A stretch of DNA of 64,000 nt from contig CM061132.1 in NCBI GenBank assembly GCA_030789695.1, forward strand, positions 154,734,817-154,798,816, written 5' to 3'. The notes under the pieces are model-generated. The model ran no database searches and had not been told where the DNA came from. It was given only the letters and a program-made list of their open reading frames with translations. Positions 1-10,044 of this stretch are shown piece after piece; positions within the stretch are counted from its first letter, which is position 1, and the number at the start of each line of letters is the position of its first letter. Both the position numbers and the translations under genes were made by a program. This stretch comes from Scilla litardierei (lineage: Eukaryota; Streptophyta; Magnoliopsida; Asparagales; Asparagaceae).

Positions 1-672
1 TTGGATCGTCGATCAACGCTCAGGATATCGCCACGTCGCCAGGGTATCGACCGCTTTTTCGTTCGAGCGGGATCGTTCTCCGCCGCAGGATCTTCATCGA
101 ACGGACCACGCTGTGCCGCGTGTCCTCCCGCTCCGCTGAGCTTTGAGCTGCCGAATGCCGTTTGATCTCAGATCGACCGCCCACAACTTGCCACGTCGCC
201 CGCTTTTTGATCTCAGCTCGTCATCGTCGGATCGTGATCCAACGCTCCCAACGAAGCCACGTAGCCCGCTTTACGATTCCGTGCGGCTTCGATCCGAGCC
301 GTTGGATGAAGCAACGGACGGCGGAGATGCATCCACGTGTCGAGCTCTGATTGGCCATCATTCGTATTTCGTATTTTGAGTGTATATCTCCAATTAATTG
401 GTATTCTGCATTCAAAAATTCATAGTAATTAGCACAGATCTCAGAAAAATACAAATAAATAGTCGTTGGAATCATGAGATCGAGACGATGCTAGGAAAAA
501 TATAAAAAGTGCAGAAATACTCCATTAATTGCTGTTTTGTGCTCAAATAGAGTGTTTTCTCTAATAAATCATGGTGTAGAAAATACGCACGTATTAGAGA
601 ACAATATAGCATCACATTAGCACAAAATAGGGCTAAATGGGGGGTTAAATATGTAATATCGAACCCGAATCA
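1..672 (-). repeat. 3' LTR of the gag-only element (partial)
   Basis: Position 1 aligns with 4187 and position 672 with 4858 without net length difference, with about 11 substitutions. The minus strand begins TGATTCGGGTTC at 672, the canonical TG start of an LTR. The remaining roughly 1.2 kb lies before the window. Small open frames inside (143-379 and 162-350) have no recognisable domain, and one of them recurs in the other LTR at 4329-4565. Confidence 0.85.
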
Positions 673-1705
673 CACCCCCAACTAGCGATTTGCTAGTCTC
701 TAGCAAAAAGAGCGATAAATACGGATGAGTAATAAAACAATAAGTTCTTTCAAATTGCTCATGGCATGGCTCAATAATACGCATTCAAACATGGTCTTGA
801 CCATCAATATACACATCCACGAACAGAATCAATAACATGATATTTTCTCTAATTTAGTATGAATAAATAACATGCAAGCAACGTTTTGCGCAAGCGAAAG
901 TATAACACATCGTTATAAACTAGTTTTCGTGTTTCCAAGGAATTGGCCTATCAAAATAATCATTCAGGATATGGGTATTGAAGTTGCTTAGTATATTCAC
1001 CGTTTCTTTTTTTTCGTTCCGCGTAACGCGCATCAAGCAACATTTGCAGAAAAATGTATAACTTGGATCGCTCCATCAAATGAGTGAGGTTCCGGTCAAT
1101 GGCTCCCAAATCAGACGATAATAGAGCATTAGGCCAAAAAGGACCCCTCGGACTGTACTACTCGAGCCAACCAAGTTATTTTTTAGTGACATACGTATTC
1201 ATTTATTTCATTCATTTTTCTTTTCATTTCTTTCCTTTTTTTTCTTTTCTTTCTTTATTCTTTTGTAAGCAACTCAACACCCATTTTTTTGAATATAAAC
1301 ATTAATAACCATGGCCACATTCCTCTTCAACTTGAAGACTATTCTTAAAAAATCGTGTATACTTAAGCTTTTTCCATCACATTAGCATGCATGATATATA
1401 TTCAAACTATTTCGAGATATTAATCATGGAAATTGGAAGTTTTCATGAATAGTATATTAACGGTAATTCCATGAAGGAAAAATAATCAACTCAAGCCATA
1501 AAAATTTTCAGAACTCAATTAATGCGTAATCATCCGTATTTGAGGCATATGAAGAGTTTTAAAATGATGAGATTGGGCGATTTATTCTTCTCAAAAAAAA
1601 ATCCTAAGGTCTCATACACACCCCCCAACTAAAGATGGACATTGTCCTCAATGTCGGAAGAGGTACGAGTTTATTCAAGCAAGCAACCTAGAAAGCATAT
1701 AAAAA
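673..1705 (-). other. Untranslated 3' interior of the gag-only element
   Basis: No coding region is supported here. On the minus strand two purine-rich tracts occur, each a TTGGGGG-type run: one at about 1618-1626, near a GAGGACAATGT motif (1635-1655), and one directly against the 3' LTR at about 673-684, which is the likely polypurine tract. Similar tract-plus-motif arrangements recur in plant Ty3/gypsy elements. The rest is AT-rich sequence. Confidence 0.5.
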
Positions 1706-2827
1706 CTACACTACTGGAAAGAACACACCGTGATCAAATGGCGGATCCCGAATCTTTGATGGTGGAGGAAGTTGTTCAATTTGCTCCTTGCGCTCCTCGG
1801 CGATTATTCTTCCTCTAAAAACTAATTTGGATCCCAGCAACACAACTCCAAGCATCTCTATAAGCTGTTTGCCAATGTCATGCGAGAGATGAGTTATGTT
1901 AGTCCAAATTAATTTAAAGTTCCTTTCAACAAAAATGTTCCAAATGTAGTCATCAAAATAAGTGAAAGAAATTAAAGCAAGTTGACGACTACTCCCTGAA
2001 AGATATGCACTACTCTCTGTACGATGCTCGATCAATGGGGAGAGGGGTAAATGATTTTGGGACAAAACTGGAGGAGGGCATGGTTCTGACTCCATGGCGA
2101 TAATCTCAAAACCCTTGTCCCTAGCTGTCTCCTCCTCTCGTTCATCCAAAATTTCTAGTTCGTCCTCTCTTTCGCACACACTTTTTGCAATGTATATATT
2201 TTTATTCGTGTCATCAACGTGGCATGGCTTGCTCGATTTTCCTGCAATAGAAGATAAACTCGTATTAGATCTTTTAAATTGAGTTTCAAAAGCATTACCT
2301 TCTTCTACGCAAGTGGCAATCAAATTAAGATCTTCAATGGATTTCTGAATCTGCCGACTCCGAGCAAGGAAATTCTCTTGGAATTGAAGGGATGTGGCCT
2401 CCTGTGTCTGAATAATCAGGTAAGCGTCCTCTTTCAAGGATTGCAAAGGTACGTCTACGCTTTGCTCTTCTTGATCAAGGCACGAAGGCTCCATTGAATC
2501 GCTCTCTGAAGTCTCTTCCATGGTTTCTTTGTTTTCTTGCAGAGACTCCATATATTCCCGCGCCTCTGTCGGCGTCATGTCTCCCAATAATTCCTGCAGC
2601 TGTGGTTGTAGTCCATCTAGGAAGGACGCCATAAGCTCTTCATTTGTGAACCCATGCTGCGGATAGCTCGATATTAGGTTTGTGAACCTCCTCCATGCCT
2701 GAAAGAAAGTTTCACAATCAGTTTGATTAAAATTTACAATTTTGAGCTTCTCCATTCTATGTTTGTGTGCATTAGCATACCGTGCATCATACAGATTGTT
2801 TGTGCAATATAAGTTCATATATTCCAT
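1706..2827 (-). CDS. Retrotransposon gag-like protein
   Basis: A 373-codon open frame. Residues about 36-75 (FFQAWRRFTNLISSYPQHGF onward to the FLDGL segment) match the Retrotrans_gag core of plant Ty3/gypsy elements, the capsid-like part that assembles around the RNA. The rest is acidic and Ser/Glu-rich. I see no CCHC zinc knuckle and no protease. Compared with family gag proteins the N-terminal part is short: only about 105 bp separate the primer site (2933) from this start, so the front of the gag domain has probably been lost. The frame is intact, consistent with the young LTRs. It is the only coding region of its element. Confidence 0.75.
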   Translation of the reverse strand: MEYMNLYCTNNLYDARYANAHKHRMEKLKIVNFNQTDCETFFQAWRRFTNLISSYPQHGFTNEELMASFLDGLQPQLQELLGDMTPTEAREYMESLQENKETMEETSESDSMEPSCLDQEEQSVDVPLQSLKEDAYLIIQTQEATSLQFQENFLARSRQIQKSIEDLNLIATCVEEGNAFETQFKRSNTSLSSIAGKSSKPCHVDDTNKNIYIAKSVCEREDELEILDEREEETARDKGFEIIAMESEPCPPPVLSQNHLPLSPLIEHRTESSAYLSGSSRQLALISFTYFDDYIWNIFVERNFKLIWTNITHLSHDIGKQLIEMLGVVLLGSKLVFRGRIIAEERKEQIEQLPPPSKIRDPPFDHGVFFPVV

Positions 2828-2932
2828 TTTAAAAAATTAAAATAAAATAAAAAAAAAGTTTATGTACAGTAAAGTGGAAAGATCTCACCGAAGGTCCTCT
2901 AAATGAAATAAACCGTAGTCACAAACCATTCC

Positions 2933-2950
2933 TCCCCGGCAACGGCGCCA
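2933..2950 (-). other. Primer-binding site, tRNA-Asp type
   Basis: The minus strand reads TGGCGCCGTTGCCGGGGA, complementary to the 3' end of plant tRNA-Asp. It lies 6 bp inside the 5' LTR border at 2957, the normal position for first-strand priming in Ty3/gypsy elements. Confidence 0.8.
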
Positions 2951-2956
2951 AAAACT

Positions 2957-4858
2957 TGGTGGGACCGGAAAGGTGCTCTCTCTCAAGCGCAAGAGTCCGT
3001 ACAAGTAGTAAAATCTGGGAGTCCAGATGTCGAATCCACGGGAAGAAATCTGTTGCAACCACAGCTCAAATCAAATAGAAAGCCAACGAAAAGAAACTAA
3101 ACACTTCAACAATGGTGACGGTGATGGTGATGTGAACACGTGAACAAAATAAACATAGAAAATCGTGTCTGAAAATATCTATAAAAAGTATGCACATGGT
3201 ATGGGTTCGCTAGGATCAACGATTCGTATTAATTTGGTTGATAGGTATAACGCAATGAATTCTCCTTTTGGGAGCAATTCACCGGAAAATACCTAATATA
3301 ACTCAATGAATTCTCCTTTTGGGAGCAACTCATCGGAAGATGCCCTTTTGGGGGTTCAAACACAATATTCAAAAAGATCGTCGCTAAAGTTATAATACGA
3401 TATGAAACTCTCTTTTGGAGAGATCAAAACTACGGTATGAAACTCCCTTTTGGGGAGATCAAAACTCACCCTTTTGGGGCGATCATCGACTAACTCAATT
3501 CTTTTGGAATCTGAAAAAGGCGATTTACGAACAAAGATTACAATTTTAGCGACGTTTAACGGTTTAGCACGAGGAATACAACCAAACTAACACAAATAAT
3601 ATCCCCTAACTACTCCATACCATGCACAACAGAGATTTAGCTACTCATCATGCAATAATAAACAACTTTCATGGCAAAATACATCAAGATTATAGCAAAA
3701 TACGGTAGAAAAGCATCAAATAAGGGGTTTAAGTTAAGAAATATATCACCAATTCTCCTTGCAAAGACTTCAAACTCTCTGGAAATAATAAAACAAGCCT
3801 CTGAAATTTTACAGAGTTTTTCAGGGGGAGAATACGGCTCCTAGAGCCTCCAATACGCCCAAAATACGCCCCAATCTGCTTGAATACGCTCAAAAAACCC
3901 TAAATACGCTTATATAATAAGATTGCGGGTTTACTATGCGTTAACGGGTCCAAACCCGCACCAAAACTTACCCGAATAGATCCTGACCGCACATCTAAAG
4001 CGGAGCAATTGTGAACCGTTGATCTCGGCGGGATTTAACCACGGCTTGACGCGTTGCCTTCAAGATTCACGCGCCCGCAATCGAGTTTCGTTCGGATTAA
4101 TTCCAGACCGTCCGATCGATTGATCGGACGGTTGCGATTTCGCTTGCCCGCTCCGCTGAGAAGCGCGTGGGGATAAATTGTCACCGTTGGATCGTCGATC
4201 AACGCTCAGGATATCGCCACGTCGCCAGGGTATCGACCGCTTTTTCGTTCGAGCGGGATCGTTCTCCGCCGCAGGATCTTCATCGAACGGACCACGCTGT
4301 GCCGCGTGTCCTCCCGCTCCGCTGAGCTTTGAGCTGCCGAATGCCGTTTGATCTCAGATCGACCGCCCACAACTTGCCACGTCGCCCGCTTTTTGATCTC
4401 AGCTCGTCATCGTCGGATCGTGATCCAACGCTCCCAACGAAGCCACGTAACCCGCTTTACGATTCCGTGCGGCTTCGATCCGAGCCGTTGGATGAAACTG
4501 CGGACGGCGGAGATGCATCCACGTGTCGAGCTCTGATTGGCCATCATCCGTATTTCGTATTTTGAGTGTATATCTCCAATTAATTGGTATTCTGCATTCA
4601 AAAATTCATAGTAATTAGCACAGATCTCAGAAAAATACAAATAAATAGTCGTTGGAATCGTGAGATCGAGACGATGCTAGGAAAAATATAAAAAATGCAG
4701 AAATACTTCATTAATTGCTGTTTTGTGCTCAAATAGAGTGTTTTCTCTAATAAATCATGAAGTAGAAAATACGCACGTATTAGAGAACAATATAGCATCA
4801 CATGAGCACAAAATAGGGCTAAATGGGGGGTTAAATATGTAATATCGAACCCGAATCA
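2957..4858 (-). repeat. 5' LTR of the gag-only element (about 1.9 kb)
   Basis: The minus strand starts TGATTCGGG at 4858 and ends CCACCA at 2957, next to the primer site. A TATA-like motif lies on the minus strand near 3912-3921. The part at 3250-3500 contains short imperfect tandem repeats around CTCCTTTTGGGAGCAA and CCCTTTTGGGGAGATC. Its 4187-4858 part is repeated at 1-672. Confidence 0.75.
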
Positions 4859-6177
4859 GCTACCCCCTTGTTGCTTAGCCAACCACGTACCGAAGAAAGT
4901 TTCACTTGAGTGGATCCTTTGTCAAGACTTCGGATCCGATCCGAGCCCCTTCATGGCTTTGCTAAAGCCCTTTAGGAGCAAGGCAGAAATTTAGGAAGAA
5001 AAGAAAATATTTATTTTAAGCTTAGATCCGAGCGTGCTCCAAACTTTTGGGAGCTGCTCAGATCTAGAGCTTGGGACGAGTTTAGAGGAGGGGAGCATGC
5101 CCCTATTTATATAGGCAGCTGACCCCTCTCCTTTACTCCACTTTCGATATGTGACTAAATATTTTGAGTTAAATGATTCAAGTTAGTTTGCCTTTCATAT
5201 ATGCCAAACTTCCATGAATTTTAACTCCCTCACTGTTGAGCTTCACATTTGATACAACCTATCAAATCGAAGGGCGCTGAATGGTGAACGCGTAGGAAAA
5301 AACGGCGAGTCAATCGGAGTCCATTTGACCCCTCAATTGATCATCCAAAGATGGGCCCAAAACTTGATTTTCGTTCAAAATCGGTTGTCCCCAAAATTCT
5401 GCACCTAGGGTACGGTCAAACTGTCTACCCCAATAGCTTGAAGCCGGTTAGTCTCCATCGATCGTTAGTCAAATAATATTGGACATCTTCCAACATAGAG
5501 TTTTCACTAAAGACTGAACTAACACTACGACACTAACTCCCATTGATTGGGAGAGACGAATCCTATCTTGGTCATTACTCTCCTCGCACGCTTCAAATGT
5601 CACTCAACCAAATACCTTTCGACAGGCCTTGCCTCAAACCTAGGTCAGGGGTCTAAGTGACACCATTCACGTACGGGTTCGTATAATGACATCAAGTCAA
5701 AGACCAATTTGCATATCATCACTAAGAGTTATCATTGACAGATTTGTCAATCATAACCATATGATAACTCTTGTGGGTCGTTCAGTGAACTCATTCTCCA
5801 ATGAGCACCTATGTCTCGTCTCTGACTTCGCCAAGTCGAACGACCATGAGATCATCGTCACCGCAATACGGTGAAGGCTAAGACACAATGGTCTATCCGA
5901 TGTTTCGATATACTTTTCTCGAAACATCTACGACCACGAACGTTTCTAGACTTATGCTACTGACGGTCAAGCACTTTTCCATGATCGAGATCCTCATCTC
6001 GATATATGTTTGACCTTGCATTAAGTCTCAGGACTTTACCTACGTTAATTTCTAATGATAACTACATTACGATTTAACTTAGATAAATTCTTACCATAAA
6101 ACTTACTGTAATTTTGAACAAGATGTTTGTATAGATACACAGAGATAAATTGCCTCGAGGGCATACATCTCCCGACA
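4859..6177 (-). repeat. Ty1/copia-type LTR, minus strand, truncated by the gag-only element
   Basis: On the minus strand it begins TGTCGGGAGATGTATGCCC at 6177, typical of a plant copia LTR. A TATAAATA motif at about 5103-5110 (minus) marks the likely promoter. It runs leftward until it meets the gag-only element's LTR at 4858, which appears to have inserted into it. Blocks at 4880-5010, 5170-5260 and 5280-5340 are inverted copies of 12985-13130, 10195-10275 and 10110-10170. No coding region is present. Confidence 0.6.
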
Positions 6178-6186
6178 AAAACGGCC

Positions 6187-8829
6187 CAGAGGCCCACTGG
6201 CCCGGGCTCGATGGCCGGTCAATGAGCCGTTGATCGGCCCGGGCCCGGGTTTGGGGCCGGGTCCCCGGCCCGGCCCGGCCAATTGCCAACGGGAAAAAAA
6301 AATTTCTCCCTCATATTCCTATATAAATATCCCACTCCCCTCCTATTTTCTACACTTAACTCTACTCTATTCACACTCTTAAATTCTCCTTATCATCCTA
6401 TTATCTAAATTTCTACACACCTATCTTCACTCTCTCAACATTCTTCACTCTCTTTCACAGTTACGGTGCAACAACCGATCTCTCGCTACTCGCCAGTCGT
6501 ACTACCGGGCTCTTCAAGCCCCGATCCATCGCACAGCTCTCGCTACGACCAGTTTCTTTACACTTCGATCTCTCGCTACTACTGGGCTCCTCAAGCTCCG
6601 TTCACACCCAATTCTCGCGCAAATATCGGGTCGCTCTCTATCAAACGTCAATCAGGTTTCTTTAGTGTAACTTTTAACTTAGCATAATGGTAGGACCTTC
6701 TGGCTTTAAACATGTTACAGTCTTTAATTTTGATGACATTGCCGAACTAGATTATTATGCTAATTTAATACGTAATAATAGAGAGGTAGGCGCATGTAAT
6801 CCTTTCTTTGACCAAATGACTGAAGTTGCTAGAACACAAGAAAATGAGACCTATATAGCTAGTAATAATCCTAGCCCTGTCATACAACCGACTACACAGT
6901 CCCCTTTTTCGCATGCTGCACACACTTGCACAATTTCATCAGCACAAACATCTTCTCTTGCTTCATATATGCCTACACAAACAACCAAAAATAGGACCAA
7001 AGTCTAATGTTTGGGATCACTTTTCACGTGAAATGGTTAAAGACAAAGATGGCATCGAACAACTTCGTGCCTTTTGTAAAATATGTAGAACTAGTTTTAC
7101 TGCCGCACACACTGCCGGCACTTCACATCTATTACGACACATGAAATCTCATGCTAAAAAGATGCGAGACAACCCACTTTAAATTTAATTGCATCATCTA
7201 CCTCTCTTATTGGTTTTTCATATTCTGCTGAAAATATGAGAAAAGAGATGGCTAGATTAGTGTTAAGCAAAGAACTGACATTAAATTATGGTGAAAGCGC
7301 CGAATTAGAGCGTTCCACCAAATGGCAGTTAACAATGTATTTAGTAGAGTGTCTAGGAACACTAATAGAAATGATTGTATAAGTGCTTTTCATGAAGGAA
7401 AAGCTAATATGCATCAGCTTTTTATTAATCTAGAATATAGGATTTCTTTAACTTCTAATATATGGTCTACAAAATGGGGTGGATCTTACATATATCTTAT
7501 GGCCCATTTTGTAGATCACGAATTCCTAATTCAAAAAGAAATTATAGGATTTAAAGTGTTAGAGTATGCATACACGGGTGGGGTTATTGGTAGGATTTTG
7601 CTATCGATTTGTCGTGAGTATGATATAGTAGAAAAAACTCTCGCATTTACCTTTGCTAATGCTTCTAATAATAATATTGTCATTACTTATTTAAAATATA
7701 AATTAAACCCTGATCTAGATGGGTTAATTTTTCATCAACGTTGTGCATATCATGTTTTAAATTTCGCGGTGCAGGATGGACTGAAAATTACTTCTATTTA
7801 TCTTGAAAAGTCAAGAAACCTTATTTTATTAATTGCAACTAATTCAAAAAAGAGGGAATACAGACAGTTTTTTCGTAGTAACCAACTACCATATATAGCA
7901 TTTAAATTTAGGTGGAATTCAACATATCTAATGATGTGTAACATGAAATTGAATAGAACCCAACTTAGTGAGTTTGCAAGTGCACACCTTGCAAATAATA
8001 ATGATTATGACATTAGTGATTATTAGTGGCTTATTATATATGAACTTTATGATTTTTTTTTTGAAATTTTCTACTTGTCAACAAACAAATTTTTTGGAGT
8101 TTACTACCATACATCAGTTCTAGGCTTATACCAATTAGTGTTGATTTCGGATGTTATACAAAAATATTGAGATAATGAGACCTCCAGTACTCCTGATCTT
8201 AGATCAATGATTAGCCAAATGGAAAGTAAACTCCGTAAGTATTGGAATCACGTGTCTTTGCTATACTCTTTAGCGAAATTTTTTGATCCCCGTGTTAAGG
8301 AGGAAGGTGTACTAGACTTATTATATACCTATTATGAAAACATGAACATAGATGCAGAAGAACACAGAATTAGTTTTAAAAGTAGCTTGAGATCCCTTTT
8401 TGCTGTATATGAGACACGATTTGGTACTTCTGCACACACATCTGCTGTTTAAACTTCTTCTTCTGCTCCAAGCAGGCTCCGCCTGCTTATGAGGATGAAG
8501 AAGCAAAGAACAGTTGTCACAGATAGTTCTTCTTGTAAACTGTCAATGTATTTGTCAAATTTTTGTCCTTTTACTGAAGAAGGCTTAAATAATTAAAATT
8601 TTGATGTTCTGTCATGGTGGAAACAATATAAAACTAGTTATCCAATTCTTTCCATCATGGCTCGTGATTTGTTATCTGTGCACATATCTACTGTTGCTTC
8701 GGAGTTCGCTTTTAGTACATGTGGTCATGTTCTTCGCAACAAGAGGTCACGGCTGAAGCCAGATATAGTCGAAGCAGCGGTTTGTGCAAAGGATTGGTTC
8801 AAGGCTGAAGCGAGGACTCAACATCAAAC
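6187..8829 (+). mobile_element. hAT-family DNA transposon, decayed
   Basis: A GC-rich, partly palindromic stretch of CCGGGCCC-type repeats (6187-6290), typical of hAT sub-terminal DNA, is followed by a TATA-like CCTATATAAATA (6319-6330) and a broken transposase gene. The proposed left end reads CAGAGGCCC. I cannot find a matching right terminus: the sequence is interrupted at 8830 by the TGTCACGCCCC LTR. An 8-bp target duplication is therefore not demonstrable. Confidence 0.6.
6687..8824 (+). pseudogene. hAT transposase with BED zinc finger, pseudogene
   Basis: Pieces of one hAT transposase can be read in order. An N-terminal segment (6687-7007) shifts frame near 6990 into a BED-type zinc finger (7010-7182: WDHF, CKIC, then SHLLRHMKSH). 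The RNase-H-like core follows (7322-8026, with ISLTSNIWS and a RWNSTY motif), then a segment with LAKFFDPRVK (8207-8452), and the C-terminal hAT dimerisation region (about 8597-8824, with VLSWWKQY, MARDLLSV and STVASEFAFST). Intact transposases of this family carry Asp in TSDIWS and in FDNAS. Here these read TSNIWS and FANAS, so two catalytic acids are lost in addition to stops and frameshifts. The protein cannot be active. Confidence 0.85.
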
Positions 8830-9708
8830 TGTCACGCCCCGCTACCCTAACTAGAGAGGGTCGGCGTGACAAGCCACTGTATTAAAATACCAAGCGCTAA
8901 TGTGTAAACCATTGACTCGCAGGCCACTGCAAACGCTGAGGAAAGACATGCAATTAAGTATAGACTGAAGTAAAGCAGAATAGTACAGCTCCAACATAAC
9001 AGAAAATGCAAGGTACTACAACACATGCAGCAAGGTAAGGTACTACAAACAGAACACCCAAGCGTCACAGAGCACGATAACTACACAACTAGTATTGTAC
9101 AAGTCCACTGTACAACGCCAAACAACTAAAGCCTCCACAAAAGTACAACTCAACCCTACGGGGTACAAGGGGAACAGGGGTACAAAACATCGCTATCATC
9201 GCACACCCACCCCGAGACTACACCACAAACCCATACTATCTACAGACTCTACGACCTTGCTGAGTCGAACTGCCCTTCGGGGTCTCCGTCCTCGGTCCCG
9301 TCGCCTGAGAACTGGTACATGTACCTGTGGGGGGGAAGGGACATGTCACAGCGTTCCCAGTAGGAACTCCACAACTCTACTACTCTAATCATAGTGCACA
9401 AACAAGGAAAAGAATCACATTCCAGAGTTACCCCTTTTTTGTCTTTATAGGTTAGTTTTCATGCATGAATTCGAAACCTAAATAACGGGTCAGACATCGG
9501 GGACTGGACCTCACCCAATAAGGTGGGTGGAATGCTATGACTTCCCAAGAAAAGCTCTTACGAAAGAAGTCGTTCTCTAAAACAACCAACTCGGACGTTG
9601 ATGACGGGTTTATCCCAGGTTAAACGTAGGTTCGAACGGCGTCCAAATCGGACACCAAACATAAAAGTTATAGCCAAAACAAATCCGAAAGCTCATATGG
9701 GGCATTGC
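8830..9708 (+). repeat. LTR of a Ty3/gypsy-like element, short diverged copy
   Basis: It starts TGTCACGCCCCGCTACCC and ends near GGGGCATTGC. It resembles the solo LTR at 10287-12851 in its start, its end and internal blocks such as the segment around GTCACAGCGT (9345; compare 10696). It is about one third as long, so it is probably internally deleted. It interrupts the end of the hAT gene. No target duplication was recognised and no coding region is present. Confidence 0.45.
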
Positions 9709-10044
9709 GGGTCGGGCCTGCTTTTGCTAGAGCCAGACCCACATAGCCCGTCCATTTAGATGGGCAGGCGCATGCGCGCCCATTAGTATGAGAGCGGGCG
9801 CCCATTAGGGCGCCCGCCTGCTGCTAACAAGCGAGCCCGCCCGCTTGTAGCGGGCGAAGCCCACCTGCTGTGCATGTGGACGCGTGCACAGGATGCGCCA
9901 AAGGCATGTGCTATGCACGCGCCCGCTGGGCATGCGCAAGGCGCGTGCCCATGCCTTGCACATGCTCAGAAGCGCGTGTTGCGCACACACAGCTTGTGGG
10001 GCCCACGAGAGGGCCCCACGACTTAGAGTTTCAAACCCTATTGG
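9709..10044 (+). other. GC-rich non-coding block with short inverted repeats
   Basis: This stretch is dense in GCGCGTGC, GCATGCGC and GGGCGCC motifs and contains small hairpins (for example GGGCGCCC near 9797 and GGGGCCC pairs near 10000-10015). Overlapping short open frames exist on both strands but none carries a domain. It may be LTR U3 or the displaced end of the hAT element. Confidence 0.35.

Larger units (their letters stand above)
1..4858 (-). mobile_element. Gag-only LTR retrotransposon (TR-GAG-like), 3' LTR cut by window start
   Basis: Reading on the minus strand, the order is 5' LTR (4858 to 2957), a primer site matching tRNA-Asp, a single gag-like ORF, an untranslated stretch, a short purine tract at about 673-684 and the 3' LTR (672 leftward). 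No protease, reverse transcriptase, RNase H or integrase is present in the 2.3-kb interior, so it must have been mobilised by another element. The 672 bp of LTR visible at both ends differ at only about 11 positions by eye, which suggests a fairly recent insertion. The tRNA-Asp primer site and gag type point to the Ty3/gypsy superfamily. Target-site duplications cannot be checked because the 3' LTR is incomplete. Confidence 0.8.

Noticed and set aside
143..379. 78-codon frame duplicated at 4329-4565
   Set aside because: It lies in the LTR, is duplicated only because the LTR is, and has no known domain. Stop-free by composition.
2933..2950. tRNA-Asp gene fragment
   Set aside because: Only the 18-base primer complement is present; there is no cloverleaf. 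The same applies to the TGGTATCAGAGC sites.
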